DNA of 64,000 nt from Azonexus sp. R2A61 (GCF_021401135.1 NZ_JACBFO010000004.1:359132-423131); one strand, 5' to 3'; shown: positions 16,615 through 26,306, numbered from the stretch's first letter. Numbers and translations are program-made. The notes: generated by a model from the sequence alone, not told the origin.

Positions 16615-17961
16615 ATGTCCGATACCGCCGCTTTTTCCTACGCCTTTTCGACCTTGCAACAACTGGCCGAGGATGTCCTGAAACATGCGGCGACCAAAGG
16701 GGCGAGTGCCTGCGAGGTCGATGTCTCGGAGGGTTTCGGTCAATCGGTGACGGTGCGCTGCGACGAAGTCGAGACGATCGAGTTCAATCGCGACAAGGGG
16801 ATCGGCATCACCGTCTATGCCGGTCAGCGCAAGGGCTACGCCAGTACCTCGGATTTTTCGCCGCAGGCCTTGCGGGAGACGGTCGACGCGGCGCTGGCCA
16901 TCGCCCGTTATACGGCGGAAGACGATTGCGCCGGCCTGGCCGACGCCGCGTTGATGGCGAAAGATGTTCCTGACCTGGATTTGTACCATCCGTGGGCGTT
17001 GACCGTGGATGACGCGATTACGCTGGCCCGGCGCTGCGAGCAGGCGGCTTTCGACACCAGCCCGCTGGTCGATAATTCGGAAGGCGCCACCGTGTCGACC
17101 CAGCAGGCGCATTTCGTGTCGGCCAACAGCCACGGTTTCATGGGCGGTTATCCGACCTCCCGGCATTACCTGTCGGCTTCGGTCATCGCCGGTGAGCGCG
17201 ACTCGATGCAGCGCGACGACTGGTATACGACGCATCGCAACGCCGCCGCGCTCGATGCGCCGGAGCGCGTCGGGCGCATTGCCGCCGAGCGCGCAGTGGC
17301 CAGGCTGGGCGGTCGCAAGCTGAAGACCGGCGAATTCCCGGTGCTGTTCGAGGCACCGCTGGCTGCCGGCCTGCTCGGCAGCCTGGTGCATGCCGCCAGC
17401 GGCGGGGCTTTGTACCGCAAATCGTCCTTCCTGCAGGACCGTCTCGGGCAGCGCATCTTTCCCGGTTTCGTGCGCATCGTCGAACGGCCGCATCTGCGCG
17501 GCGGGCTGGCCAGTGCCGCTTTCGACAGCGACGGCGTGGCCACGCAGGACAGCGATGTCGTGGTCGACGGCGTCCTGCAGCGCTATTTCCTCTCGTCCTA
17601 CACGGCACGCAAGCTGGGCATGCAGACGACGGCCAATGCCGGTGGCAGCCACAACCTGATCATCGAACCGGGCGAACTCGACCGGGATGGCTTGTTGAAA
17701 CGGATGGGCCGCGGCTTGCTGCTCACCGAACTGCTCGGCCATGGCATCAACTACGTGACCGGCGATTATTCGCGCGGCGCCGCGGGGTTCTGGGTCGAGG
17801 ACGGCGAGATCGTTCATCCGGTCGAGGAAATCACGATCGCCGGCAACCTGCGCGACATGTTTGCCGGCATCCTTGCGGTGGGTAACGATGTCCACGTCCG
17901 CGGCGGCAAGCAGACCGGGTCCGTCCTGATCGACCGCATGACCATCGCCGGCGAGGGCTGA
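16615..17961 (+). CDS. pmbA: Metalloprotease subunit PmbA/TldE
   Basis: Partner of TldD in a heterodimeric zinc peptidase that trims peptides and unfolded proteins. The protein has 448 residues from ATG 16615 (MSDTAAFSYAF). The U62 family blocks are present: DKGIGITVYAGQRKG near 60, LYRKSSFLQD near 270, and the C-terminal NYVTGDYSRGAAGFWVEDGEI. tldD is not in the window; the two genes are commonly unlinked. Divergent from darP; a TGCGGTCGAC word begins 2 bases after the stop codon. Confidence 0.95.
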   Translation: MSDTAAFSYAFSTLQQLAEDVLKHAATKGASACEVDVSEGFGQSVTVRCDEVETIEFNRDKGIGITVYAGQRKGYASTSDFSPQALRETVDAALAIARYTAEDDCAGLADAALMAKDVPDLDLYHPWALTVDDAITLARRCEQAAFDTSPLVDNSEGATVSTQQAHFVSANSHGFMGGYPTSRHYLSASVIAGERDSMQRDDWYTTHRNAAALDAPERVGRIAAERAVARLGGRKLKTGEFPVLFEAPLAAGLLGSLVHAASGGALYRKSSFLQDRLGQRIFPGFVRIVERPHLRGGLASAAFDSDGVATQDSDVVVDGVLQRYFLSSYTARKLGMQTTANAGGSHNLIIEPGELDRDGLLKRMGRGLLLTELLGHGINYVTGDYSRGAAGFWVEDGEIVHPVEEITIAGNLRDMFAGILAVGNDVHVRGGKQTGSVLIDRMTIAGEG

Positions 17962-18075
17962 TTGCGGTCGACGTCGTCCGCTTAGGGTTTTCCTCCTCTC
18001 GCCAAATCTCCCGCTTTGCGGAAAAATGGGCCAAGCCAACCGGCTTGACGATTTTGAACATACGGAGGAGACCTT

Positions 18076-19221
18076 ATGCAACGTCGTGATTTTCTTGCCA
18101 AGGCAACGGTCGGTGCAGCCGCTGCCGCAACGCTTGCCGCTTGCGGCAAAAGTGAAACCCCGCCGGCCGCCGCGCCGGCTTCCAGTCCGGCAGCGCCTGC
18201 TGCTCCGGCGGTCCATGGCGCCCTGCCCGAAGTCAAGTGGCGTCTGACGTCCAGCTTCCCGAAGAGCCTCGACACCATTTACGGCGGCGCTGAAGTGCTG
18301 GCCAATCGCCTGCGCGCGATGACCGGCGGCAAGTTCGACATCCGGGTCTTCCCGGGCGGCGAGATCGTCCCCGGCCTGCAGGCGCTGGATGCCGTGCAGC
18401 AGGGAACGGTCGAAATGTGTCATACCTGTTCGTACTACTACGTCGGCAAGGACAAGACCTTCGGTTTCGGGACCTCGATTCCGTTCGGCATGAATGCCCG
18501 CCAGATGAACGCCTGGATTTACTACGGCGGCGGTCAGGAACTGCTCGACGAGTTTTATGCCGGGTACAACGTGCAGCATTTCGCCGGCGGCAATACCGGG
18601 GTGCAGATGGGCGGCTGGTGGCGCAAGACCGTGGAAAAGGTCGCCGACCTGAGCGGCATCAAGATGCGCATTGCCGGCCTGGGCGGCGCGGTGTTCTCCG
18701 AACTGGGGGTCGTGCCGCAACAGATCGCCGGTGGCGACATCTACCCGGCGTTGGAAAAAGGCACTATCGATGCCGCCGAATGGGTCGGTCCGTACGATGA
18801 CGAAAAGCTCGGCTTCTACAAGGTTGCCAAGAACTACTACTATCCGGGCTGGTGGGAACCGGGTCCGGTGATCAATTTCTTCGTCAACAAGGCCGAGTGG
18901 GCCAAGTTGCCCAAGGAATACCAGGAAGCCTTCCAGGCGGCGGCCTACGAGGCCAATGTGACGATGATGGCCAAGTACGATCACCAGAACCCGATCGCCC
19001 TGTCCAAGCTGCTGCAGAACGGCGTCAAGCTGCAGAAGTTCTCCGACGAAATCCTGACGGCGGCGTACAAGGCCACCCAGCAGCTTTATGCGGACGAAGC
19101 TGCGAAGAACCCGGCGTTCAAGAAGATCCTGACCGCCTACGACAAATATCGCCGTACCGAGAATGCGTGGTTCAGCGTCGCCGAAAGCCGGATGGACAAC
19201 TTCCTGCAGTCGCAGACCTGA
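18076..19221 (+). CDS. dctP: TRAP transporter substrate-binding protein (DctP family)
   Basis: Periplasmic ligand-binding subunit of a TRAP transporter, 381 residues. The N-terminus has a twin-arginine-like motif (R3-R4-D-F-L) and a hydrophobic run ending LAAC, so C23 could be lipidated: a Tat lipoprotein is plausible. A Pro/Ala linker (28-48) precedes the TRAP fold with FPGGEIVPGLQALDAV and the binding-site segment RIAGLGGAVFSELG. Sequence of this type is seen in the subgroup for 2-oxo or aromatic acids, but the ligand cannot be assigned. The start has GGAGGAG upstream. The membrane subunits lie immediately downstream on the opposite strand, so this subunit is transcribed separately. Confidence 0.9.
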   Translation: MQRRDFLAKATVGAAAAATLAACGKSETPPAAAPASSPAAPAAPAVHGALPEVKWRLTSSFPKSLDTIYGGAEVLANRLRAMTGGKFDIRVFPGGEIVPGLQALDAVQQGTVEMCHTCSYYYVGKDKTFGFGTSIPFGMNARQMNAWIYYGGGQELLDEFYAGYNVQHFAGGNTGVQMGGWWRKTVEKVADLSGIKMRIAGLGGAVFSELGVVPQQIAGGDIYPALEKGTIDAAEWVGPYDDEKLGFYKVAKNYYYPGWWEPGPVINFFVNKAEWAKLPKEYQEAFQAAAYEANVTMMAKYDHQNPIALSKLLQNGVKLQKFSDEILTAAYKATQQLYADEAAKNPAFKKILTAYDKYRRTENAWFSVAESRMDNFLQSQT

Positions 19222-19248
19222 GCCGCTGCTGCTACGGTCAACCCCCGA

Positions 19249-19277
19249 AACCCGCGGAAAATGCCGCGGGTTTTTTT
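19249..19277 (+). terminator. Intrinsic terminator of dctP
   Basis: AACCCGCGG (19249-19257) pairs with CCGCGGGTT (19264-19272) and is followed by seven T residues (19271-19277). It lies 28 bases after the dctP stop. Confidence 0.9.
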
Positions 19278-19312
19278 ACGTCCGGATATCGGGTTTTGGG
19301 GCGCGAGGAAGC

Positions 19313-19344
19313 GGCAAAAAAAGGGCGGGTTTTTCAACCCGCCC
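19313..19344 (-). terminator. Intrinsic terminator of dctQM
   Basis: Read on the minus strand, GGGCGGGTT (revcomp of 19336-19344) pairs with AACCCGCCC (revcomp of 19323-19331), followed by a T run corresponding to the A run 19316-19322. It lies 28 bases after the dctM stop, facing the dctP terminator. Confidence 0.88.
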
Positions 19345-19371
19345 GGAAGTTGGCCTTGTCGACAGGCTGTT

Positions 19372-20835
19372 TCAGTGGTTTCCCTGCAGGCGTTTGAGCA
19401 GATCGTCGCCGTCGCCCGGTTTTTCCGCTCCATTGCCGCCGCCGGGATTGAGCAGCGAACCAAGGTCGCTGCCGTCGTGCACCATGTTCTCCTGCGCGGC
19501 GCGCTGGGCCGGATCGCCGTAGCTGACCATGTTCGGGAAGATGATGATCAGTGCCACCATGATGATCTGGATGCAGACGAAGGGAATGGCGCCCCAGTAG
19601 ATGTCTGTCGTCTTGATCGACGGCGGTGCGACCGAGCGCAGGTAGAACAGCGCAAAGCCGAAGGGCGGATGCATGAACGAGGTCTGCATGTTGACCGCCA
19701 GCAGCACGCCGAACCAGATCAGGTCGATGCCCAGCTTGTCGGCGACCGGCGCCAGCAGCGGCACGATGATGAACGACAACTCAAAGAAGTCGAGGAAGAA
19801 GGCAAGCAGGAAGACCATGATATTCACCACGATCAGGAAGCCCGTTTCGCCACCGGGCAGCGAGGTCAGCAGGTGTTCGACCCACAGGTCGCCGTTGACC
19901 GCGCGGAAGACCAGGCCGAAGACGGTGGCACCGACCAGGATGAACATCACGAAGGCCGACAGCTTGCCGGTGGTTTCCATCGCCTGGCGCAGCAGCTTGA
20001 GCGACAGGCGTCGCCGCAGGGTAGCCATGATCAGCGCGCCGGCGGCCCCCATTGCACCGCCTTCGGTCGGCGTTGCAATGCCGAGGAAAATCGTGCCGAG
20101 AACCAGAAAGATCAACATCAGCGGCGGCACCATCGTGGTGACGACACGGGTTGCAAGCTTGAGGCCGCGAAGCGAGCGGGCTTCCGGTGGCAGGGCCGGG
20201 GCCGCTGTTGGTTTCAGAATGGTGATCAGGACGACATAACCGACATAAAGGGCCGTCAGGATCAGTGCCGGGACAATGGCCCCTTCGTACATGTCACCGA
20301 CGGAGCGGCCAAGTTGATCGGCCATGATGATCAGTACCAGTGAGGGCGGGATGATCTGGGCCAGTGTTCCCGAAGCTGCGATGACACCGCAGGCGAGCCG
20401 TTTGTCGTAACCGTAACGCAGCATGATGGGCAGCGAGATGAGCCCCATCGAGATCACTGATGCCGCTACCACGCCGGTTGTCGCGGCCAGCAGGGCGCCG
20501 ACAAAAATTACCGCCAGTGCAAGGCCGCCGCGCATCGGGCCGAACAGCTGTCCGATCGTGTCGAGCAGATCCTCGGCCATGCCCGATCGTTCAAGAATCA
20601 GGCCCATGAATGTGAAGAAGGGGATGGCCAGCAGCGTGTCGTTGGCCATGATGCCGAAGACACGTTCTGGCAGGGCCTGAAACAGGGCCGGTTGCAGCAG
20701 CCCGAGTTCGATGCCGATCAGGCCGAATAGGATGCCGTTGGCGGCCAGGGCAAACGCGACCGGGTAGCCGAACAGCAGAAATAGAACCATGGCACCGAAC
20801 ATCAGCGGCGCCATGTTGGCAATGACCCATTCCAT
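19372..20835 (-). CDS. dctM: TRAP transporter large permease (DctM family)
   Basis: Large membrane subunit that carries substrate using an ion gradient. The 487 residues contain about a dozen hydrophobic segments, including typical DctM blocks such as TTGVVAASVISMGLISLPIM and LGTIFLGIATPTEGGAMGA. The C-terminal ~45 residues are a hydrophilic Gly/Asn-rich cytoplasmic tail longer than usual. Its start shares one base with the dctQ stop (TAATG), so translation is coupled. Confidence 0.94.
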   Translation of the reverse strand: MEWVIANMAPLMFGAMVLFLLFGYPVAFALAANGILFGLIGIELGLLQPALFQALPERVFGIMANDTLLAIPFFTFMGLILERSGMAEDLLDTIGQLFGPMRGGLALAVIFVGALLAATTGVVAASVISMGLISLPIMLRYGYDKRLACGVIAASGTLAQIIPPSLVLIIMADQLGRSVGDMYEGAIVPALILTALYVGYVVLITILKPTAAPALPPEARSLRGLKLATRVVTTMVPPLMLIFLVLGTIFLGIATPTEGGAMGAAGALIMATLRRRLSLKLLRQAMETTGKLSAFVMFILVGATVFGLVFRAVNGDLWVEHLLTSLPGGETGFLIVVNIMVFLLAFFLDFFELSFIIVPLLAPVADKLGIDLIWFGVLLAVNMQTSFMHPPFGFALFYLRSVAPPSIKTTDIYWGAIPFVCIQIIMVALIIIFPNMVSYGDPAQRAAQENMVHDGSDLGSLLNPGGGNGAEKPGDGDDLLKRLQGNH

Positions 20836-21425
20836 TACGGCTTCTCCTTGGCGATGGCAGCAATTTCAGCAGCGAGTTCCTGCTCGGCCGAGTGCGTTTC
20901 AGCCTTGCTGTTGGGGTCGGCGATCCGGCCGGCAAGAAAGGCGATGCGCTTGATCAACTCGGAGACGCCCTGCAGCGCGAGCAGTGAAAAGCCGACGGGG
21001 AGCAGGAGCTTCACCGGCCAGCGAATGAGGCCGCCGGCATTGGCGGAATATTCGTTGATGCGCCAGGATTCGGCGACCAGTGGAATGGACAGTGACAGGA
21101 TCACCAGGACGATGGGCAGCAGGAAGAACAGGGTGCCGATGATGTCGATGACCGCCTGTCCTTTGGGCGATAGCCGCCCGGAAAGCACATCGATGCGCAC
21201 ATGCTCGTTCTTTTGCAGCGTGTAGGCGGCGGCGAGCAGGAAGATGGCCGAAAACAGGTACCACTGGATTTCCAGCAGGCCGTTGGAGCTGTTGTCGAAG
21301 GCGAAGCGGTAGCTGGCGTTGCCGGCGCTGATCAGGGTCATGACCAGGACCAGCCAGAACGCCCCTTTGCCGATCCGCTCGTTGAGCCAGTCGATGGCCC
21401 GCGAGAGCTGAAGCAGAAGGGTCAT
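20835..21425 (-). CDS. dctQ: TRAP transporter small permease (DctQ family)
   Basis: Four-helix membrane subunit that pairs with DctM. The protein has 196 residues from ATG 21425, which has GAGGAGG 6 bases upstream; the frame is open far beyond this but without conservation. Segments MTLISAGNASYRFAF, EIQWYLFSAIFLLAAAYTL and RIDVL are typical DctQ. The C-terminal tail (about 170-196) is charged. dctP is on the other strand, facing this pair, so the binding protein can be expressed at a different level. Confidence 0.92.
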   Translation of the reverse strand: MTLLLQLSRAIDWLNERIGKGAFWLVLVMTLISAGNASYRFAFDNSSNGLLEIQWYLFSAIFLLAAAYTLQKNEHVRIDVLSGRLSPKGQAVIDIIGTLFFLLPIVLVILSLSIPLVAESWRINEYSANAGGLIRWPVKLLLPVGFSLLALQGVSELIKRIAFLAGRIADPNSKAETHSAEQELAAEIAAIAKEKP

Positions 21426-21515
21426 GGATGTCCTCCTCGTTGGTGCGACGCCCGGCTTCTGGTGTGGCCGGGATTGTTGGAAAATACGTGCTTGGCAATT
21501 TACCGACGGGAAGTG

Positions 21516-22184
21516 ATGTCGAACATGGTGGAAATCCCTACTAACGGCGCGATCACGCGCATTTGTCTGGTGCGTCACGGCGAGACGGAATGGAATGCCG
21601 AACGCCGGATTCAGGGACAGACCGACATCGCCCTCAATGCGACCGGTGTCCGGCAGGCGGAAGCGGCCGGGCGCTGGCTGCGGGGCGCCGGGCTGTCGGC
21701 ACTCTATGCCAGCGATCTGCAGCGGGCCTGGGTGACGGCGCTGGCGATCGGTCGGGCGACCGGTCTCCAGCCGAGCGCGGCGCCGGAATTGCGCGAGCGC
21801 CGCTATGGCGTGTTCGAAGGCTTGACCTACGCTGAAGCCGAGGCGCGTTTTCCGGAGGGCTATGCCGCCTTCGAGGGGCGTAATGCCGATTACGATTTCG
21901 CCGGCGGCGAGAGCCTGAAGACAATGTTCGCCCGCGTCACCGGCAAATTGTGCGAGCTGGCCGAGCGGCATCGCGGGCAATCGCTGGCGGTGGTCGTGCA
22001 TGGCGGCGTGCTCGATATCGTCAATCGTTTCGTGCGCGGCAACCCGCTCGAGACGCCACGCGATTTCCTGATTCCCAATGCCGGCCTGAACTGGATTTCC
22101 GCGGTCGACGGGCAGTGGACCCTGGAAAGCTGGGGCGAAACCGCACACCTGGCGGGCGGGGCGCTGGACGAACTGCCTTCGTGA
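21516..22184 (+). CDS. Histidine phosphatase family protein
   Basis: Phosphoglycerate-mutase-like phosphatase of 222 residues. The catalytic phospho-histidine is in [10 protein letters not shown] (H21), with the second histidine in VVVHGGVLD (near 155), the acid in ERRYGVFEG, and Arg in [10 protein letters not shown]. This could be a phosphoglycerate mutase-like, alpha-ribazole phosphatase-like or other small-molecule phosphatase; no cobalamin genes are nearby, so CobC is not favoured. ATG 21516 is chosen with GGGAAG close upstream; ATG 21525 is the alternative. It precedes glyA by 43 bases. Confidence 0.85.
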   Translation: MSNMVEIPTNGAITRICLVRHGETEWNAERRIQGQTDIALNATGVRQAEAAGRWLRGAGLSALYASDLQRAWVTALAIGRATGLQPSAAPELRERRYGVFEGLTYAEAEARFPEGYAAFEGRNADYDFAGGESLKTMFARVTGKLCELAERHRGQSLAVVVHGGVLDIVNRFVRGNPLETPRDFLIPNAGLNWISAVDGQWTLESWGETAHLAGGALDELPS

Positions 22185-22227
22185 TAGAATTTCCGCCCTT
22201 TTCTTCAACGGCTTGAGGCATTCCCCC

Positions 22228-23478
22228 ATGTTTTCCGCGAAAGACACCCTGGCAAAGGTTGACCCCGAACTCTGGCAGGCCGTTACGGCCGAGAATCTGC
22301 GCCAGGAAGAGCACATCGAACTGATCGCGTCCGAAAACTATGTCAGCAACGCAGTCATGGAAGCCCAGGGCTCGCAGTTGACCAACAAGTATGCCGAAGG
22401 CTATCCCGGCAAGCGTTACTACGGCGGTTGCGAGCACGTCGACGTCGTTGAACAGATCGCCATCGACCGCCTGAAGGCGCTGTTCGGCGCCGATGCCGCC
22501 AACGTTCAGCCGAACTCCGGCTCGCAGGCTAACCAGGCCGTGCTGATGGCCTTTGCCAAGCCGGGCGACACGATCATGGGCATGAGCCTGGCCGAAGGCG
22601 GCCACCTGACGCACGGCATGCCGCTGAACATGTCCGGCAAGTGGTTCAACGTCGTCGCCTACGGCCTCGACGCCAACGAAGCCATCGACTACGACAAGAT
22701 GGAAGCGCTGGCCCGCGAGCACAAGCCGAAGATCATCGTCGCCGGTGCCTCGGCCTATTCGCTGCGCATCGACTTCGAGCGTTTCGCCAAGATCGCCAAG
22801 GAAGTCGGCGCCATTTTCTGGGTTGACATGGCGCACTACGCCGGCCTGATCGCCGCCGGTTTCTATCCGAACCCGGTGCCGCACGCCGACGTCGTCACCT
22901 CGACCACGCACAAGACGCTGCGCGGTCCGCGCGGCGGCATCATCCTGATGAAGGCTGAGCACGAGAAGGCGATCAATTCCGCCATCTTCCCGGGCCTGCA
23001 GGGCGGTCCGCTGGAGCACGTCATCGCCGCCAAGGCCGTTGCCTTCAAGGAAGCGGCCTCGCCGGAATTCAAGCGCTATCAGGAGCAAGTGGTGAACAAC
23101 GCCCGCGTGATGGCCAGGGTGCTGGGCGAAGAGCGCGGTCTGCGCATCGTCTCCGGCCGTACCGAAAGCCACGTTTTCCTGGTCGACCTGCGGGCCAAGA
23201 ACCTGACCGGCAAGGAAGCCGAAGCCGCGCTGGGTCGTGCGCACATCACGGTCAACAAGAACGGCATCCCGAACGATCCGCAGAAGCCCTTCGTCACTTC
23301 CGGCATCCGCATCGGTTCGCCGGCGATGACGACGCGCGGTTTCACCGAGATCGAAGCCGAACAGATCGCCCACCTGATCGCCGACGTGCTCGACGCGCCG
23401 AACGACGAGGCGGTCGCCGCCACGGTGCGCGAGAAGGTTTCGGCGCTGTGCAAGCGCTTCCCGGTCTACGGTGCATAA
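22228..23478 (+). CDS. glyA: Serine hydroxymethyltransferase
   Basis: Converts serine and tetrahydrofolate to glycine and methylene-tetrahydrofolate, feeding ThyA. The 416 residues are standard. The PLP lysine lies in [16 protein letters not shown] (near 229) and the N-terminal block [18 protein letters not shown] is intact. ATG 22228 gives the conserved MFSAKDTL start; a TTG 15 bases upstream is unlikely. A TAGAAT hexamer 39 bases upstream, at the end of the phosphatase gene, is a likely -10. Confidence 0.97.
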   Translation: MFSAKDTLAKVDPELWQAVTAENLRQEEHIELIASENYVSNAVMEAQGSQLTNKYAEGYPGKRYYGGCEHVDVVEQIAIDRLKALFGADAANVQPNSGSQANQAVLMAFAKPGDTIMGMSLAEGGHLTHGMPLNMSGKWFNVVAYGLDANEAIDYDKMEALAREHKPKIIVAGASAYSLRIDFERFAKIAKEVGAIFWVDMAHYAGLIAAGFYPNPVPHADVVTSTTHKTLRGPRGGIILMKAEHEKAINSAIFPGLQGGPLEHVIAAKAVAFKEAASPEFKRYQEQVVNNARVMARVLGEERGLRIVSGRTESHVFLVDLRAKNLTGKEAEAALGRAHITVNKNGIPNDPQKPFVTSGIRIGSPAMTTRGFTEIEAEQIAHLIADVLDAPNDEAVAATVREKVSALCKRFPVYGA

Positions 23479-23496
23479 CGCGTCGCCGAACCGTTT

Positions 23497-23538
23497 CCCG
23501 GCACGCCCCCAGGCTTTCTCCGTTCGGGGGGCGCCGGG
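23497..23538 (+). terminator. Hairpin between glyA and nrdR
   Basis: CCCGGC-A-CGCCCCC (23497-23510) can pair with GGGGGGCGCCGGG (23526-23538) across a 15-base loop. No T run follows, so it may be an attenuator or processing hairpin and not a terminator. Confidence 0.35.
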
Positions 23539-23586
23539 GGCGTTGTTGCATCTGGCCCGGTGGCCGATGTCCCTGCGGAGATCGAC

Positions 23587-24051
23587 ATGAAATGTCCGTT
23601 TTGCGGTGCCGAAGACACGGCGGTCGCCGATACCCGGTTGAATGACGAAGGTGATGTCGTCCGTCGTCGCCGCAAGTGCAATGCTTGCGACAAACGATTC
23701 ACGACCTACGAGCGGGCCGAAATCCAGCTGCCGCAGGTGGTCAAGAAAAACGGTCTGCGCACCGAGTTCAGCCGCGAGAAGCTGCGCGCCAGCCTCGAAC
23801 TGGCGCTGCGCAAACGGCCGGTATCGATCGAATCGGTCGATGCGGCCGTCGCCGATATCGAGGAGCGTCTGCTGTCGTCCGGCGAGCGCGAGATCGGCAC
23901 GCAGCAACTCGGCGAACTGGTGATGCACGAGTTGCGGCGCCTGGACAAGGTGGCCTACATCCGCTTCGCGTCGGTCTATCGGAACTTCGAAGACGTCGAC
24001 GCCTTCTCCCGGGCGATCAAGGAAGTCTCGCCGGCTTCCCGCAAAAAATGA
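23587..24051 (+). CDS. nrdR: Transcriptional repressor NrdR
   Basis: ATP/dATP-sensing repressor of ribonucleotide reductase genes. The protein has 154 residues, the usual length. The N-terminal zinc ribbon has CPFC (residues 3-6) and CNAC (near 31-34), followed by the ATP-cone (about 49-140). ATG 23587 is supported by GCGGAG upstream and the family start MKCPFC. It overlaps ribD by 4 bases (ATGA). Confidence 0.97.
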   Translation: MKCPFCGAEDTAVADTRLNDEGDVVRRRRKCNACDKRFTTYERAEIQLPQVVKKNGLRTEFSREKLRASLELALRKRPVSIESVDAAVADIEERLLSSGEREIGTQQLGELVMHELRRLDKVAYIRFASVYRNFEDVDAFSRAIKEVSPASRKK

Positions 24052-25145
24052 GTTTTTCCGCCGTCGACCACGGCATGATGGCGCGCGCGCTGCAGCTGGC
24101 CGAGCGCGGGTTGTGGACGACCTCGCCGAACCCGCGCGTCGGTTGCGTGCTGGTGCGTGACGGCCTGGTCGTTGGCGAGGGCTGGCACGAAAAGGCCGGC
24201 GAGCCGCATGCCGAAGTCCACGCCTTGCGTGCCGCCGGCGACCGGGCGCGCGGCGCGACCGCCTATGTGACGCTCGAGCCGTGCAGCCACCACGGGCGTA
24301 CGCCGCCCTGCGCCGAGGCCTTGATCGCCGCCGGCGTGACGCGCGTCGTCGCGGCGATGGAAGATCCCAATCCTCTGGTGGCCGGACGCGGTCTGGCGCT
24401 GCTGCGCGCCGCCGGTATCGATACGGCGAACGGTCTGCTCGAAGGCGAGGCGCGCGAGCTGAACATCGGTTTCGTGTCGCGGATGACCCGCGGTCGACCG
24501 TGGCTGCGCCTGAAAACCGCCGCCAGCCTGGATGGCAAGACCGCGTTGAACAATGGCCTCAGCCAGTGGATCACCGGTCCGGATGCCCGACGTGATGGTC
24601 ATCGCTGGCGGGCGCGTGCCTGTGCGATCCTGACCGGGGTCGGTACGGTGCGCGACGACGATCCGCGCCTGACCGTGCGTGACGTCGAAACCTCGCGTCA
24701 GCCGCTGCGGGTGATCGTCGACAGCCGTCTGGAGACGCCGGTTTCCGCCAGGATACTGAGCGGCGGAAGCGTGCTGATCGCGGCTGCGGTCGACGATGCA
24801 GCAACGGCAAAAAAGGCCGCCGTGCTGCGGTCGACCGGCGCCGAAGTGGTTTTTCTGCCGAATGCCGCAGGCAAGGTTGAATTGCCGGACTTGCTGACCG
24901 AACTGGCGCGACGCGGCATCAATGAAGTGCATGCCGAAGCCGGGTTCAAACTCAACGGCTCGTTGCTGCGCGAAGGCCTGGTCGACGAATTCCTGATCTA
25001 CCTGGCGCCGTGCCTGATCGGCCATGAGGCCGCCGGGATGTTCAATTTGCCGGCGCTGTCCGAGTTGTCCGGCAAACAGGCGCTGCGTCTGCGGGATGTG
25101 CGGCAGGTCGGCGCAGATATTCGCCTGATCGCACGGCCGAGTTAG
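24048..25145 (+). CDS. ribD: Bifunctional riboflavin deaminase/reductase
   Basis: Carries out the second and third steps of riboflavin synthesis: pyrimidine deamination, then side-chain reduction. The 365 residues hold an N-terminal CDA-type deaminase domain (about 1-145) with HAEVHAL and the zinc-binding [11 protein letters not shown], and a C-terminal reductase domain (about 150-365). ATGA overlap with nrdR shows translational coupling, a gene order common in proteobacteria. Its 3' end overlaps the convergent moeB/thiF reading frame by 104 bases. Two TGCGGTCGAC words lie 41 bases apart inside it (24785 and 24826). Confidence 0.95.
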   Translation: MSFSAVDHGMMARALQLAERGLWTTSPNPRVGCVLVRDGLVVGEGWHEKAGEPHAEVHALRAAGDRARGATAYVTLEPCSHHGRTPPCAEALIAAGVTRVVAAMEDPNPLVAGRGLALLRAAGIDTANGLLEGEARELNIGFVSRMTRGRPWLRLKTAASLDGKTALNNGLSQWITGPDARRDGHRWRARACAILTGVGTVRDDDPRLTVRDVETSRQPLRVIVDSRLETPVSARILSGGSVLIAAAVDDAATAKKAAVLRSTGAEVVFLPNAAGKVELPDLLTELARRGINEVHAEAGFKLNGSLLREGLVDEFLIYLAPCLIGHEAAGMFNLPALSELSGKQALRLRDVRQVGADIRLIARPS

Positions 25146-25902
25146 GGCCGCACACGGCACAGGCCGGGTCGCGCCGGAAGCGGACGTTGCGCCAGGTCAT
25201 GCTCAGCGCGTCGAGCATCAACAGGCGGCCGGACAGCGATTCGCCGATGCCGGCCAGCAGCTTCAGAGCCTCGGCTGCCTGCGAGCTGCCGACGATGCCG
25301 GTCAGCGGGGCAAAAACGCCCATCACCGCGCAGCGGGTTTCTTCGACATCCTCGGCTTCCGGAAACAGGCAGTGATAGCAGGGGGCGTCGTCGTGCGCCA
25401 GGTCGTAGACGCTGATCTGTCCGTCGAAGCGGATCGCCGCGCCGGAAACCAGCGGCTTGCGGTGATGGACGCAGGCGCGGTTGATCGCATGGCGGGTGGC
25501 GAAATTGTCGGTGCAGTCGAGCACCACGTCGGCGCTGGCGACCAGCGTATCGAGCTCGTCGCCGGCCAGCCTTTTTTGTAGTGGAACGACGTCGACCGCA
25601 GGATTGATCGCGGCCAGCGCCTGGCGCCCGGATTCGGCCTTGGCCATGCCGACGCGCGCTTCGGTGTGCAGGATCTGGCGCTGCAGGTTGGTCAGGTCCA
25701 CCGTGTCGTCATCGACCAGCGTCAGCCGGCCGACGCCGGCTGTGGCCAGATAGAGCGCCGCCGGCGAGCCGAGACCGCCGGCGCCGACGACCAGCGCGTG
25801 GGCGTCGAGTATCTTCTGCTGGCCTTCGATGCCCAGCGCGTCAAGGAGGATGTGGCGGCTGTAGCGGAGAAGCTGCTCGTCGGTCACTTGTACTCGCGCC
25901 AT
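25042..25902 (-). CDS. moeB: ThiF/MoeB/HesA family sulfur-carrier adenylyltransferase
   Basis: E1-like enzyme that adenylates the C-terminal glycine of a sulfur carrier (MoaD or ThiS). The nucleotide loop GAGGLG (41-46), R-Q-I-L block (LTNLQRQILH), CTDNFATR, the conserved cysteine in EETRCAVMG, and two zinc CxxC pairs (CYHC and CAVC) are all present. The family normally ends just after the last CxxC, near residue 252. Here the frame goes on for about 34 more residues, antisense to the end of ribD; that tail is basic and unlike the family. MoeB versus ThiF cannot be decided: mog in the window hints at MoeB, but no moaD, moeA or thiS is adjacent. Confidence 0.85.
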   Translation of the reverse strand: MARVQVTDEQLLRYSRHILLDALGIEGQQKILDAHALVVGAGGLGSPAALYLATAGVGRLTLVDDDTVDLTNLQRQILHTEARVGMAKAESGRQALAAINPAVDVVPLQKRLAGDELDTLVASADVVLDCTDNFATRHAINRACVHHRKPLVSGAAIRFDGQISVYDLAHDDAPCYHCLFPEAEDVEETRCAVMGVFAPLTGIVGSSQAAEALKLLAGIGESLSGRLLMLDALSMTWRNVRFRRDPACAVCGPNSAVRSGEYLRRPAAHPADAAPVCRTTRTAPAN

Positions 25903-26288
25903 TCCGGCGGCGTGTCGTCATGATCGCCGTGCGGGCGCTGTTCCCAGGCCTGCACGTAGGCTTCGTGCGCCGAGCGCTTGAGACGCTTTTCCGGGGCGTC
26001 GAGATTGTGCAACTGGGTTTCCTCGACGTAATGGATCAGCGCGCGGGTGAGTTTGCTCATCAGCGTGTTGTCGAGGTGATAGCCCTTGTCGACCAGATGG
26101 TCTTCGAGCTCGGCCAGGGTGTGTTGCTGCAGGTCGTAGGCGACGCCGACGGTGCGCTTTTCGCTGTGCGGATCGACGTCGACCGCATCAACGCGCCGCA
26201 GGTCGTCGGCCGCTTCCGGGACCTGCCCGGGCGGGAATTTGGAGAAGAGGATCTCGCGGTTCTTCCTGAGGTCTGCGTTGCCCATCAT
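25884..26288 (-). CDS. Conserved hypothetical protein, 134 residues
   Basis: A small, highly charged cytoplasmic protein I do not recognise. No signal peptide or membrane segment. The first half looks like a short beta-rich domain (TVGVAYDLQQHTLAELEDHLVDKGYH), the second half is helical, ending in a His/Asp-rich tail (PHGDHDDTPPEW). Two adjacent ATGs follow GGGAGGG; the second (26285) has the better spacing. It overlaps moeB by 19 bases and follows ctpA by 18, so it is part of an envC-ctpA-hypothetical-moeB run. A TGCGGTCGAC word lies at 26178-26187. Confidence 0.75.
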   Translation of the reverse strand: MMGNADLRKNREILFSKFPPGQVPEAADDLRRVDAVDVDPHSEKRTVGVAYDLQQHTLAELEDHLVDKGYHLDNTLMSKLTRALIHYVEETQLHNLDAPEKRLKRSAHEAYVQAWEQRPHGDHDDTPPEWREYK

Positions 26289-26306
26289 CCCTCCCAGCGC
26301 GTGGTT

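Noticed and set aside
17961..18075. Promoter from TTGACG (near 18045) for dctP
   Set aside because: The matching -10 would fall on the ribosome-binding site at the right spacing; no convincing hexamer is there.
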